A stretch of DNA of 64,000 nt from SIG653 sp045578045 (GTDB taxonomy: Bacteria > Bacillota > Clostridia > Oscillospirales > CAG-382): assembly GCA_045578045.1 (NCBI GenBank), contig JAZNJM010000064.1:1-64000 (forward strand), given 5' to 3'. Shown in pieces: positions 47,007-55,747 of the stretch. How positions within the stretch are numbered: the first letter of the stretch is position 1; each line of letters opens with the position of its first letter. The translations under genes were made by a program, and so were the position numbers. The notes under the pieces were generated by a model. The model had not been told where the DNA came from. It saw nothing but the letters and a program-made list of their open reading frames with translations, and searched no databases.

Positions 47007-47212
47007 GTTTAGAATTTCCTCCTAAAAATTTATTTATACATTTCTGTTATTTTATAATATTCACTTTTGATTATATAGTTTTGATAAGCTATATTAAAGC
47101 ATTACCGTTTAAGTATAATTTAACCTCATTATAATTTGTGAATACTTATATCTACATAAATTACATATTAATTCAATGTATGAAACTAAAAAATTAATTA
47201 AATTCTATAAAA

Positions 47213-48142
47213 TTATGCATTCTTTTTTCTCAATTCAAAATAAGGTTCGGGACTTTCATCCTCTTCTCCTTGTGGACCTGGTTTAATAAATTTTTCCATT
47301 GGAAAAACATATTTGGGAAGTTTTGCTTCTTCTGCACGCTTTGCCTCTTCTGCACGCTTTGCTTCTTCTGCAAGTTTTGCTTGTTCAGCAAGTCTTGCCT
47401 CTTCTGCACGTTTTGCCTGTTCTGCAAGTCTTACTTCTTCTGCAAGTTTTGCCTCTTTAGCATCTTTATCAGTCTTTTCTGCATTTATTACTTTTTGAGG
47501 TTCGTCTTCCGTTTCAATTATATAACTCGCTGTACTTGAAAATTCTCTTGTTTTAACTTTTTGTCCTTTACCCGATTTGCTGGAAACATCAACTGACACG
47601 GGTGTAGAATTTAACTTATCATAAATTTGTTGAGCAGCTGCTTTGACAGAATATGATAAATCCTTCTGATAAATAACGATAGCAGGCATATTCATATCAA
47701 GATTATAAAGCACCGCATCCTGAACACTTTTTTTAGACGTTCTGATAAGGTGTTTTGGATTATCAACCTGAATACCTAAAATAGGTTTTTTGGATGTACC
47801 AAAAATACGTATAGACGTAATTTTTCCTTTTTCAATAAATCCAACGCCTTTATCGGCAGTAACAAAATCGTATACACCATCCTCGGTAATAACGAGAGCA
47901 ATTGATTTTGCAGCAATATAATATGTTTGATATGCTAAAGCCAAAAGAGAACAAAAAGCTCCCGTACCTCCTATTGCATAGCAAAGTACGTCAAATCTGT
48001 TGTCAAGCTGTATAATTTTATGAAAAGGCATAAACAAAACAAAAAGGAACAAGCCGCAAAGTATAAGAAACAAAAACAAAAGTATCCACCTTTCAGCCGT
48101 CCTCTTTTTAATTATTGTAGATTTATTTTTTGAGAATTTCAT
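47213..48142 (-). CDS. Membrane protein with heptad-like Ala/Glu repeat tail
   Basis: 309 residues with two membrane helices near the N-terminus (about 18-40 and 48-72), then a globular part (about 75-175) recalling STM3941-type proteins (STSKKPILGIQVDNP-like strand; tentative). A tail of repeats such as AEEARLAEQAK (about 220-285) should form a charged helix or coiled coil. The repeat is also visible in DNA (47320-47460). The function is unknown. It lies 67 bases downstream of the gene at 48210 on the same strand and may be co-transcribed. Confidence 0.55.
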   Translation of the reverse strand: MKFSKNKSTIIKKRTAERWILLFLFLILCGLFLFVLFMPFHKIIQLDNRFDVLCYAIGGTGAFCSLLALAYQTYYIAAKSIALVITEDGVYDFVTADKGVGFIEKGKITSIRIFGTSKKPILGIQVDNPKHLIRTSKKSVQDAVLYNLDMNMPAIVIYQKDLSYSVKAAAQQIYDKLNSTPVSVDVSSKSGKGQKVKTREFSSTASYIIETEDEPQKVINAEKTDKDAKEAKLAEEVRLAEQAKRAEEARLAEQAKLAEEAKRAEEAKRAEEAKLPKYVFPMEKFIKPGPQGEEDESPEPYFELRKKNA

Positions 48143-48209
48143 ATAACCCCTCCATCAGAATTTTAAAGAAATACAATCAATATTAAATTTGCATCAATAT
48201 CATATGGTT

Positions 48210-48914
48210 TTAGTTGGGAACATATTTAATTTCCTTGTATGAAGTATTATTATCATAAATAACAAACTTGTCGCTTTTTCCTAAAATAGGATTTATAATT
48301 TCAAGAGTATATTTTTGACCTTTGGAAGTTTCGTCCGTTTCAAAATAAACATCCTCACCCGAAACAATAGCTTCGCTGACATTAAGATAATTTTCAGTAA
48401 GATCAATTTCAACTCCCGAAAAACAAACTCTCTCAAACTTATACGAACCTTTTGAAGTATTTATTCTATTGCAAACAAAAAATTCATTTCCTTTCTGGTC
48501 ATACAAACGATATATCAAAGGAAAATCTTCAAATTCTCCGCTTACATGATTTTTTTCTAAATCAGTTATTTTTTTATTGTATTTAATTCCAAGTTCAATT
48601 TCTCCTGCAGTTTCAGCGTATACCACTTCTGAAATTGTTATAGTTCCGTAATACTCCATAAAATCTTTTGTGTTGATTTTATAGGTTTTAAAATTATCGG
48701 GATCTTTTTTATATAGCTCAACCGCTTTTTCAGAAAAGGTTACATCATCAAGCAAAGATGCATCACAGCTTGAAAAAATTCTCGCAAAGCAAATTATATA
48801 CACTGCTAAAGAACAGAAAACCAAAAATCTGAAAAAAATCTTCTTTATTAATTTACTTTTACCCGAACCTTGTTCTTCCTCTTCATCGGGGAAATGTTTT
48901 CCTTCAAAATCCAT
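48210..48914 (-). CDS. Hypothetical single-pass membrane protein
   Basis: 234 residues. A short acidic cytoplasmic N-terminus, one membrane helix (about 27-48) and a beta-rich outer domain (about 60-230). I do not recognise a family. It lies 68 bases after the YifB gene end on the same strand and precedes another membrane protein, so an operon of envelope proteins is possible. Confidence 0.55.
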   Translation of the reverse strand: MDFEGKHFPDEEEEQGSGKSKLIKKIFFRFLVFCSLAVYIICFARIFSSCDASLLDDVTFSEKAVELYKKDPDNFKTYKINTKDFMEYYGTITISEVVYAETAGEIELGIKYNKKITDLEKNHVSGEFEDFPLIYRLYDQKGNEFFVCNRINTSKGSYKFERVCFSGVEIDLTENYLNVSEAIVSGEDVYFETDETSKGQKYTLEIINPILGKSDKFVIYDNNTSYKEIKYVPN

Positions 48915-48982
48915 TTATATCCACCCAAAACACCGCAAAAAATTAAAAAGCATAAAAACAAGTTGCTATTAACAAACAGAAA

Positions 48983-50530
48983 TCATTCCCAATAATTTCT
49001 ATCAAGAGTCCTTAGCTGTATTGCCATTGCAACGTGATTAGAGGTTATAACCTCAGACTCATCAAAATCGGCAACCGTTCTTGCAATTTTCAATATTCTG
49101 TCATAACCTCTTGCGGACAATCCAAGGGTTTCATACGCACGTTTAAGAACAACGCTCCCCTTATCATCAAGTATACAAAACTTTCGAACAAGCGTTCCAT
49201 TCATCATACTGTTTGATGTAACGGGAGTACCGCTTATAAAAACGTTTTCAAATCGTTTGGCGGCAAAATTTCTTGCCCTCATAACTCTTTTAAAAATATC
49301 CGCACTTTTCTCTGATTCAGATGAATCTGTAAGAGTATCATACTCTAAGGGGCGAAGCTCAACTTGAATATCAATTCTATCCAAAAGAGGCCCTGAAACT
49401 CTTGAAACATACTGTCTGCGAGAATTTAGCGAACACGTACATTGTTTTGTTGGATGACCGAAAAATCCACATTTGCAAGGATTCATAGCGGCAACAAGCA
49501 TAAAAGCACTTGGAAACTCAATTTTCCCATTAACACGAGTTATAGAAACACGTTTTTCTTCAAGAGGCTGTCTGAGAATTTCCATTGCGTTTTTATCAAA
49601 CTCAGGTAATTCGTCTAAAAACAAAACTCCGTTATGTGCAAGAGAAATTTCACCAGGTATGGGATTTCTTCCTCCCCCTGCAAGTCCCGCCGCAGACACT
49701 GAATGATGTGGAGTTCTAAAAGGGCGTAACGTTATCAAAGACTGCGAAGGCTTTATTAACCCCGATATTGAATACACCTTCGTTGTTTCTATGGATTCGT
49801 TCAACGTAAGCGGTGGCAATATCGTTGAAAGTCGTGAAGCAAGCATACTTTTTCCTGTTCCAGGAGGGCCTATCATCAAAATATTATGATTTCCAGCCGC
49901 GGCAATTTCCATTGCATACTTTGCAAAGCTTTGCCCTTTAACGTCAGACATATCAATCTCACACGACATTGAAGATATTCTAAACGCTTCTTCATCAAAT
50001 AAACATTCTTCAAGGTTTTTTGCTCCGTCAAGATGCATCAAAAGATCGGAAACGTTTTTTACGGGATAAACCTTAATGCCTCTTGCGGCGGCTGCCTCAG
50101 GAGCGTTTTCCTCAGGAACGTAGATTTCTTTGAATCCATTATCTCTTGCCGCAATAGCCATAGAAAGAACCCCTCTCACAGGACGCAAAGCACCAGTCAG
50201 AGAAAGTTCACCTAAAAAGCATTTTCCCGAAAGGTCAAATGATGCCGAACCCAACGCACAAATGCACGAAAGCAAAATCGGTAGATCATAAGCTGAACCC
50301 TCTTTACGAATATATGCTGGGGCAAGATTAACAGTCATAATATTGCTTCCAAAAGAGATGTAAGAGCTGTTAGCAGCAGAAAAAACTCTTTGAGCCGCTT
50401 CTTTTACGGCTGCATCGGGAAGACCAATAATCTCTAATTTCGGATCTTGAGACGAAGTTGATTTTGCTTCAACAGTAACAATAATACCATCAACGCCACT
50501 AAGAGCGGCAGAATATACTATTCCAACCAT
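48983..50530 (-). CDS. YifB/ComM-family Mg-chelatase-like AAA+ ATPase
   Basis: 515 residues. An N-terminal Lon-S5-like domain (1-165), then an AAA+ core with Walker A GPPGTGKSM, Walker B LFLDELPEF and the zinc-like AMNPCKCGFFGHP segment, and a C-terminal Mg-chelatase domain. Relatives of ComM are helicases that promote branch migration during integration of taken-up DNA. The start ATG gives the usual opening MVGIVYSAALSG, but no normal Shine-Dalgarno sequence lies close to it; a GAGGT/ACCTC hairpin sits just upstream. Confidence 0.92.
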   Translation of the reverse strand: MVGIVYSAALSGVDGIIVTVEAKSTSSQDPKLEIIGLPDAAVKEAAQRVFSAANSSYISFGSNIMTVNLAPAYIRKEGSAYDLPILLSCICALGSASFDLSGKCFLGELSLTGALRPVRGVLSMAIAARDNGFKEIYVPEENAPEAAAARGIKVYPVKNVSDLLMHLDGAKNLEECLFDEEAFRISSMSCEIDMSDVKGQSFAKYAMEIAAAGNHNILMIGPPGTGKSMLASRLSTILPPLTLNESIETTKVYSISGLIKPSQSLITLRPFRTPHHSVSAAGLAGGGRNPIPGEISLAHNGVLFLDELPEFDKNAMEILRQPLEEKRVSITRVNGKIEFPSAFMLVAAMNPCKCGFFGHPTKQCTCSLNSRRQYVSRVSGPLLDRIDIQVELRPLEYDTLTDSSESEKSADIFKRVMRARNFAAKRFENVFISGTPVTSNSMMNGTLVRKFCILDDKGSVVLKRAYETLGLSARGYDRILKIARTVADFDESEVITSNHVAMAIQLRTLDRNYWE

Positions 50531-50615
50531 ATATCATCTACGAGGTATCAACCTCATCTCTCCATAAACATATTTTTTGAACTCCGAAAAATTATATATG
50601 TTTTCACACGAAACT

Positions 50616-50644
50616 ATTATACACCACCAAATCCATTTTGTCAA
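50616..50644 (-). promoter_or_regulatory. Consensus promoter of the YifB gene
   Basis: Minus strand: a perfect TTGACA (50639-50644) and a perfect TATAAT (50616-50621) with a 17-base spacer, about 85 bases before the start. Confidence 0.88.
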
Positions 50645-50755
50645 TACAAATTAGCTCACTTTTAATTAGTTTTTGTTGGATTTTTGTTGGAGTTTTTTTG
50701 CCTTTTTTTAGTGGATTTTTTTACCAACAATGAAACAATAAAATCATCTATATAC

Positions 50756-50784
50756 TTGATTTTTAAAACGAGATAGTATATAAT
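50756..50784 (+). promoter_or_regulatory. Promoter of the RlmD-type gene
   Basis: TTGATT (50756-50761) and a perfect TATAAT (50779-50784), 17 bases apart, about 42 bases before the ATG at 50827. It is divergent from the YifB promoter. Confidence 0.8.
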
Positions 50785-50826
50785 CGAATGGTAAATACTC
50801 AAAAAAATATCGGGAGAAATACTCGA

Positions 50827-52185
50827 ATGAAAAAAAATGATTTATTCCAAGTTAAAATCACCTCAACGGGTAGCGGTGGAGAAGGCGTTTGCAGAGTTGA
50901 AAATATGGCTGTTTTCGTTCCATATTGCGTTGTGGGAGATACGGTTGAAATACGTATTGTTAAAATAAATAAAAGCTATGCTTTTGGCAAGGTTGAAAAA
51001 ATAATAATCTCTTCCCCTTCAAGAACAGAAGCTAAGTGCAAGGTGTTTGGAAAATGCGGCGGCTGTGCTTTACAAACAACAGACTACAAAACACAGCTTG
51101 AAATAAAAAGAACAAAAGTAAAAGATGCACTTGAAAGAATTGGTGGTTTTTCAAATGTTGAAGTTGAAGAATGTGTTGGAAGTGAGCCTATTTATGAATA
51201 CAGAAATAAAGCACAATATCCCGTTGCAAATATAAACGATAAAGCAGAAACGGGGTTTTATGCTCCAAGAAGTCATAGAATCGTTAAAACGGACGATTGT
51301 CCTCTTACAGATTCTGATAGTAAAATTATCGCAAAAATAATAATTGACTTTTTAAATGAAAACAACATAAAAGCATATGACGAAGAAACTAAAACAGGTT
51401 CTGTCAGACATATTTATACAAGACACGGAGAGAATGAAATTATTGCCGTTATCGTTTCAGCGACCAAAAACATTTCTCTTGAAAAAAAACTGGTTGAATT
51501 ACTTCAAAAAGCTCCGCTTAAAAGAAAACTTATGGGTGTGGTTTATAACTACAATCCCATACCCGATAACGTTATTTTAGGCGATACACACAGAATTTTA
51601 TATGGAAAAAGCTATATTCACGACACACTTTGCGGAATTGATTTTAAAATTGATTATAAATCATTTTATCAGGTAAACAAAAACACAACAGAAAAGCTAT
51701 ATTCAAAAGCCATAGAACTTCTTTCTGCCGCTAAAAATGAAACGATTCTCGACCTATATTGCGGAATAGGAACTATAACTCTATGCGCCGCAAAACATTG
51801 CGGAAAAATAATTGGCGTTGAAGTTGTGGAAGAAGCGATAAACGATGCTAAAGAGAACGCAAAAGCAAACGGAATAACAAACGCAGAATTTTACGTTGGA
51901 ACAGCAGAAGAAGTTTGTCCCCGTTTAGTAAGAAATGATCTGAAAGCATCCGGAGTTATTGTCGATCCTCCACGAAAAGGGTGTGATATGGAATTACTCA
52001 AAACAATAGTTTCACTCTCCCCTTCTCGTGTTGTTTACGTTTCCTGCGATCCCGCAACACTTGCAAGAGACGCGAAATATCTTTGCGAAAACGGATATTT
52101 TCTTGAAAAAGCATATCCTTTTGACCAATTTCCTCAAACAAGCCACGTTGAGACGATTGCTCTATTGATTAAGCAGAAAGGATAA
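50827..52185 (+). CDS. 23S rRNA (uracil-C5)-methyltransferase, RlmD/RlmCD type
   Basis: About 452 residues from the ATG at 50827, which follows CGGGAGAA; the frame extends 13 codons upstream without support. An N-terminal TRAM RNA-binding domain is followed by a [4Fe-4S] cysteine set (CKVFGKCGGC), a SAM-binding motif (LDLYCGIGT) and the catalytic Cys in VYVSCDPATLARD. It methylates uridine C5 in 23S rRNA. Firmicutes RlmCD enzymes can modify two sites; the site here is not determinable. Confidence 0.93.
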   Translation: MKKNDLFQVKITSTGSGGEGVCRVENMAVFVPYCVVGDTVEIRIVKINKSYAFGKVEKIIISSPSRTEAKCKVFGKCGGCALQTTDYKTQLEIKRTKVKDALERIGGFSNVEVEECVGSEPIYEYRNKAQYPVANINDKAETGFYAPRSHRIVKTDDCPLTDSDSKIIAKIIIDFLNENNIKAYDEETKTGSVRHIYTRHGENEIIAVIVSATKNISLEKKLVELLQKAPLKRKLMGVVYNYNPIPDNVILGDTHRILYGKSYIHDTLCGIDFKIDYKSFYQVNKNTTEKLYSKAIELLSAAKNETILDLYCGIGTITLCAAKHCGKIIGVEVVEEAINDAKENAKANGITNAEFYVGTAEEVCPRLVRNDLKASGVIVDPPRKGCDMELLKTIVSLSPSRVVYVSCDPATLARDAKYLCENGYFLEKAYPFDQFPQTSHVETIALLIKQKG

Positions 52186-52192
52186 AGTAAAC

Positions 52193-52810
52193 GTGAAAAA
52201 AACGATGTTTTCAAAACCACACAAAACTAAAATACGAAAAAATGAAAGAAAACTACCATCTGATATTTTATTAAATCAAAAGAGGGTGTTAAAAAAGTCA
52301 TTCACTGAATATTTATTGATTTCAATTATGTTTTTAATTATGGCTATTATCGTATTTTCAGTTGGTATCTTTTCAGACGATTCCTCACACTCCAATCAGA
52401 TATTTTTTATAGCTTTGCCAATTCTTCTTTTTATAGCTATCACATATGCTTTTATTTCTATTAAGCGTTATTTTCTCCTTGTTAAAATAAAAAAAATCAG
52501 TTCTTTATCTGAAGAGCATATAGAAATAAATTGCAAAAAAGTATCATTTTTATATCATCCTATATCCAGACATTCATTTATAATTATTTGTATTATTTTT
52601 CAAGACGAAAATGGCAAAAAATATTACAACATATTAAACGGTAACATAATGAATTCATTTTCAGACGTTGAAAGAAAGAATCTGAAAAAGCTAAAAGAAA
52701 ATCTCTTAAACGCTAAAGTTTCTCTTTTATGTTATGAAAACACAAATTTTATTATATCGTATCAGTTAAACAAAACATTCGAAACATCGAACAACATATC
52801 TGAAACATAA
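52193..52810 (+). CDS. Hypothetical two-helix membrane protein
   Basis: 205 residues starting at GTG, with AAAGGA about ten bases upstream and seven bases after the RlmD-type gene, so probably co-transcribed. Two membrane helices (about 40-62 and 68-90) separate a basic N-terminus from a cytoplasmic C-terminal part. I do not recognise the family. A decayed copy of its C-terminal half lies at 54542-54741, which shows it was once duplicated in this region. Confidence 0.55.
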   Translation: MKKTMFSKPHKTKIRKNERKLPSDILLNQKRVLKKSFTEYLLISIMFLIMAIIVFSVGIFSDDSSHSNQIFFIALPILLFIAITYAFISIKRYFLLVKIKKISSLSEEHIEINCKKVSFLYHPISRHSFIIICIIFQDENGKKYYNILNGNIMNSFSDVERKNLKKLKENLLNAKVSLLCYENTNFIISYQLNKTFETSNNISET

Positions 52811-52825
52811 AACAACATAAGAATA

Positions 52826-52880
52826 CCAATGGCTAATCAATAATATTAAATTAGAAAAACTAAGCTAATACAAACTAAAA
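52826..52880 (+). repeat. 55-base direct repeat, copy 1
   Basis: It matches 55730-55784 with three differences in 55 bases. It begins with the sequence that forms the last codons and stop of the CPBP gene in copy 2, so copy 1 looks like the 3' scar of a deleted CPBP gene. Confidence 0.9.
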
Positions 52881-52920
52881 GCGGTCATCAGGTTCTTGAC
52901 CTGTTCAGGTGGTCCGCCAT
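52881..52920. other. Structured sequence, possible mobile-element scar
   Basis: CAGGT (52889), ACCTG (52899) and CAGGT (52906) can form alternative hairpins, all within outer GCGG...CCGC. The 10-mer CAGGTTCTTG recurs at 53804-53813. It looks like a REP-like or element-end remnant. No transposase is present. The 130 bases beyond it hold nothing I recognise before the next promoter. Confidence 0.35.
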
Positions 52921-53085
52921 AAATTGCCCCCTTAAAGTTTTGGCAAAATATCGCTTGTTCAGTTTTTTAGATTTTACCATTATATTTATTCTCCTTTGAT
53001 TATTTTATATTCCTTTTGTAAGGTCAATAAAAGTATGAGCGAATAAGGAGAAAAAAGAATTTTCCTCATAAGTTTTTTTGCTTGG

Positions 53086-53113
53086 TTGTTAATTTCGTAT
53101 TTTTTAGTATAAT
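53086..53113 (+). promoter_or_regulatory. Promoter of the DUF3267-like gene
   Basis: TTGTTA (53086-53091) and a perfect TATAAT (53108-53113) with a 16-base spacer, about 40 bases before the TTG start. Confidence 0.6.
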
Positions 53114-53151
53114 ACAATTAGATAAACTTGAATTTGACGAGGTGAAGTGAG

Positions 53152-53745
53152 TTGATAAAATTTGTGAAAACAATTGATAATATAAGTGAATATCAATGTG
53201 GTGAACTTCCTACAACTGCTGAGAAACTTGATGCACCTGTCACAACAGAAGATATGATGAAGAAATCAATACCTATTGCTATAGCATTATGTCTGATTAT
53301 GTTTTTGACAATGTTCATTAAGATATTTATGAGTAAATCCATGGTTATTTTTCCGCCAATGGTATTAGGCGGCTGTTTTCTAGGTTTTTTACTAAATATA
53401 GTACATGAATGGTTACATGCGATAGTTTATCCTAAAGAAGCAAATGTAACGATTGGGAAATTGAAAGGTAAAATTGTATTTGTAGCGTTGGCATCTTACC
53501 CGTTAAAAAGAATTCGTTTTATATTTATGTGTTTATTACCTTTTTTACTTGGGATTCTACCGTTGATGTTATTTATATTATCATCTCCTCAAGAAACAGT
53601 GTTTAATGGGTTGATGTTTGGAATGGCATGCATGGGAATGGTATCTCCATATCCAGATGTATATAATGTTATTTTAGTATTAAAACAAACAAAAAGCACT
53701 GATAAAATCATGTTCTATGGAGATGATGTTTATCGGATTTCTTGA
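53152..53745 (+). CDS. DUF3267-type membrane zincin
   Basis: 197 residues starting at TTG after GAGGTGAAG. Membrane helices flank a zinc protease motif HEWLH (85-89) within NIVHEWLHAIVYP, followed by two further helices. This is the DUF3267 family of putative membrane metallopeptidases. The codon and dinucleotide style differs from most neighbours (no ACGTT in the gene), which suggests acquisition from another Firmicute. A kinase pseudogene follows downstream. The substrate is unknown. Confidence 0.75.
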   Translation: MIKFVKTIDNISEYQCGELPTTAEKLDAPVTTEDMMKKSIPIAIALCLIMFLTMFIKIFMSKSMVIFPPMVLGGCFLGFLLNIVHEWLHAIVYPKEANVTIGKLKGKIVFVALASYPLKRIRFIFMCLLPFLLGILPLMLFILSSPQETVFNGLMFGMACMGMVSPYPDVYNVILVLKQTKSTDKIMFYGDDVYRIS

Positions 53746-53760
53746 TATAAAAGGTGACAG

Positions 53761-53792
53761 ACAAATTCCAATATGTCGAACAGGTTTCACGA
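53761..53792 (+). repeat. 32-base direct repeat flanking the kinase pseudogene, left copy
   Basis: It matches 54457-54488 with five mismatches in 32 bases. The pair encloses the kinase gene, as target or element-end repeats would. Confidence 0.7.
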
Positions 53793-53803
53793 TCAGAAAG
53801 GGA

Positions 53804-53820
53804 CAGGTTCTTGTGAACCC
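53804..53820 (+). other. Small hairpin, possible REP-like end
   Basis: GGTTC (53806-53810) pairs with GAACC (53815-53819) around TTGT, within a stretch that starts with the same 10-mer as 52889-52898. Confidence 0.35.
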
Positions 53821-53863
53821 GCCCCTCAGACCGCTGACAAAAGGAATTTCGGGGAGAAAACAT

Positions 53864-54457
53864 ATGATACTTTCATTACAAGGGTGTATGGCTGTAGGAA
53901 AAACAACAGCGGTACGATATCTACAAGAAAATGCTCCATATGTGAATATTAGTTACGAAATCAATACGGATATTATTGACGAAGTGAAGCAACGTCAATT
54001 AAATAAAAACAAATACGAAGATTATTTGGAAATACAGAAATTGTGGCTAAAAAAAGAAATTGTTCGATATAACAAAGCAAACGGTTTTATTTGTAGTATT
54101 ATGGATTTCGGAGCGGAAGAAATTGAATTTTATACATTAAATTATCCCAAAACTATTGGACAAGAATGGGAAATTGAAAATGCATTACACGAGGAACTTG
54201 AGCAAGTTTGAAAGTGTATGCCAACAAGAATATTATTTTTAGATGCCTCAAATGAAGTATTATTAAGACATAAGGAGAATGATAATACTCGTTCCAGAAA
54301 CTTCTTCGAACATCATTTAAAATATTTATTGCCATTAAAAAGAAAATGGTTTATAGGAAAAGAAAATGTTGATGTTTTGAATGTGGATAATCTGAATGCA
54401 GATGAGGTTGGAAAAAAAGTAAAAGAATGGGTTGACTTCTGCATTGAACATTATTAA
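53864..54457 (+). pseudogene. P-loop kinase-like gene interrupted by an in-frame TGA
   Basis: It starts at ATG after GGGGAG. The first half has the P-loop GCMAVGKT (residues 7-14). The frame is stopped by TGA at 54209-54211 and continues in the same frame as KCMPTRILFLDASNEVLLRHKEN to 54457. The intact product would be about 197 residues, of a deoxynucleoside/AAA-type kinase shape. The second part carries the LID-like and terminal helices, so the stop most likely inactivates the gene (a single change, for example CGA to TGA). Readthrough cannot be excluded. Confidence 0.7.
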
Positions 54458-54488
54458 ACAAATTCAAATATGTCAAACAGTTTGAACG
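54457..54488 (+). repeat. 32-base direct repeat flanking the kinase pseudogene, right copy
   Basis: The right-hand partner of 53761-53792. It begins at the last base of the kinase stop codon. Confidence 0.7.
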
Positions 54489-54541
54489 AAAAGAAAATGT
54501 CGGTTAAAAGAACTCGTTCCTTTTATTATATACTCTGTCCA

Positions 54542-54741
54542 CATTTTTATATCACCCTATATCCAAACATTTATTTATAATTATTTGTATTATTTATCAA
54601 GACGAAAAAGGCAAAAAGTATTACAACATATTAAAAGTATTACAACATATTAAACGATAACATAATGAATTTATTTTCAGAAAATAAAAGAAAAAAGCTG
54701 AAAGAAAAGCTCTCAAAGGATAAAGTTTCTCTTTTATGTTA
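54542..54741 (+). pseudogene. Decayed copy of the two-helix membrane protein gene
   Basis: Over about 200 bases it closely follows the C-terminal coding half of the gene at 52193 (around 52555-52735), but with stops, small deletions and a 19-base tandem duplication. The N-terminal half and both membrane helices are missing, so it cannot be functional. Confidence 0.85.
54614..54651 (+). repeat. Perfect 19-base tandem duplication
   Basis: The 19-mer at 54614-54632 is repeated exactly at 54633-54651. The intact paralogue has only one copy. It shifts the frame of the pseudogene. Confidence 0.95.
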
Positions 54742-54892
54742 CGCCCCAAAAAAGTAAATAAAAATGATTTGCCAAAGGGGCAAAAATTAGTCCGCCTTGA
54801 TTTTGTTCTATTAATTACAATTTAGAAATTAGGTGTAATATTATATTATCAATACAAAGGAAAGGATGAATAAAAAATATATTTGCGTGTAG

Positions 54893-55747
54893 ATGATGAA
54901 AATGAAAAAAGTAATATTTTCAAAGCCAATATTAAGCTGTGTGCTTATTTTTCTTATTTGCTGTTTCGCAAGAGTTGTAGAATACTTCTTTATAAGAACA
55001 GACGAAACAATTCTGGCTGAGAACTTTATACATAAGGTTTTTGGTATAATTGTTTTAGCTGCAATACTTATTTTAACAAAGCTTTCTTGGAACAGCATAG
55101 GATTTACTAAAACCAAGATTGCGCAGAATTTTGTAAAAGGTTTATTATTGGGAACTTCTTGTTTTTCTGTTGCTTATCTTGCAGAATGTATTCTTCTGTA
55201 TTGCATTAACGGAAATGTTCGGCTCTCTGTTTATACAAGCGGTTTTTCTCTGAACGGCGAGACTATTGCACAAAACGGCATTGGATTTATTTTCCTTTGT
55301 ATCACTTTCAACCTTATAAATGTCTGGATGGAAGAAGGTGTTTTCCGAGGACTTTTCTCTCGTCTGCTTGATAACAAAATGAGCTTCACAGGTAAAGCGG
55401 TTTTTATTGCCTTATTGTTTGGAGTCTGGCATTGGGTTATGCCTATTAGAGACTATATTGAAGGCAACTCATCCTTCGGTAATTTTCTTGTAATGGGAAT
55501 CGGATATATTATCTTGTCCGGTATTATGAGTATAAAATGGTCGATACTTTATAGAATAACAGGCTCACTTTGGATGGGGTTGGGAGACCATTTGTTTAAC
55601 AACATTATTGTAACAAATTGTCTTCACGTAATATCTAATGGTGAAGCTGACAGTATGCAGATTATAAGGATTTTAATCGGACAGCTTATATCTTTTACTT
55701 TGGTTATTATTTACTACAACAAAAAAATGCCAATGGCTAATCAATAA
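54893..55747 (+). CDS. CPBP-family intramembrane protease
   Basis: About 284 residues; starts at 54893, 54896 and 54902 are all possible and none has a clear Shine-Dalgarno sequence. It has seven to eight membrane helices. Motif 1 is EEGVFRG (EExxxR) and motif 2 is FGVWHW (FxxxH), the glutamic intramembrane protease signature (Abi/CAAX type). Such proteins process prenylated or small secreted peptides, or confer self-immunity to bacteriocins. No bacteriocin gene is visible. The stop end forms part of the 55-base direct repeat. Confidence 0.85.
   Translation: MMKMKKVIFSKPILSCVLIFLICCFARVVEYFFIRTDETILAENFIHKVFGIIVLAAILILTKLSWNSIGFTKTKIAQNFVKGLLLGTSCFSVAYLAECILLYCINGNVRLSVYTSGFSLNGETIAQNGIGFIFLCITFNLINVWMEEGVFRGLFSRLLDNKMSFTGKAVFIALLFGVWHWVMPIRDYIEGNSSFGNFLVMGIGYIILSGIMSIKWSILYRITGSLWMGLGDHLFNNIIVTNCLHVISNGEADSMQIIRILIGQLISFTLVIIYYNKKMPMANQ

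Noticed and set aside
52900..52920. T-box-like word AGGTGGTCCGCC
   Set aside because: There is no specifier stem, no terminator and no aminoacyl-tRNA or amino acid gene downstream.
54866..54892. Eight-codon leader frame before the CPBP gene
   Set aside because: It begins too close to its purine-rich stretch and encodes nothing recognisable. It is probably chance.
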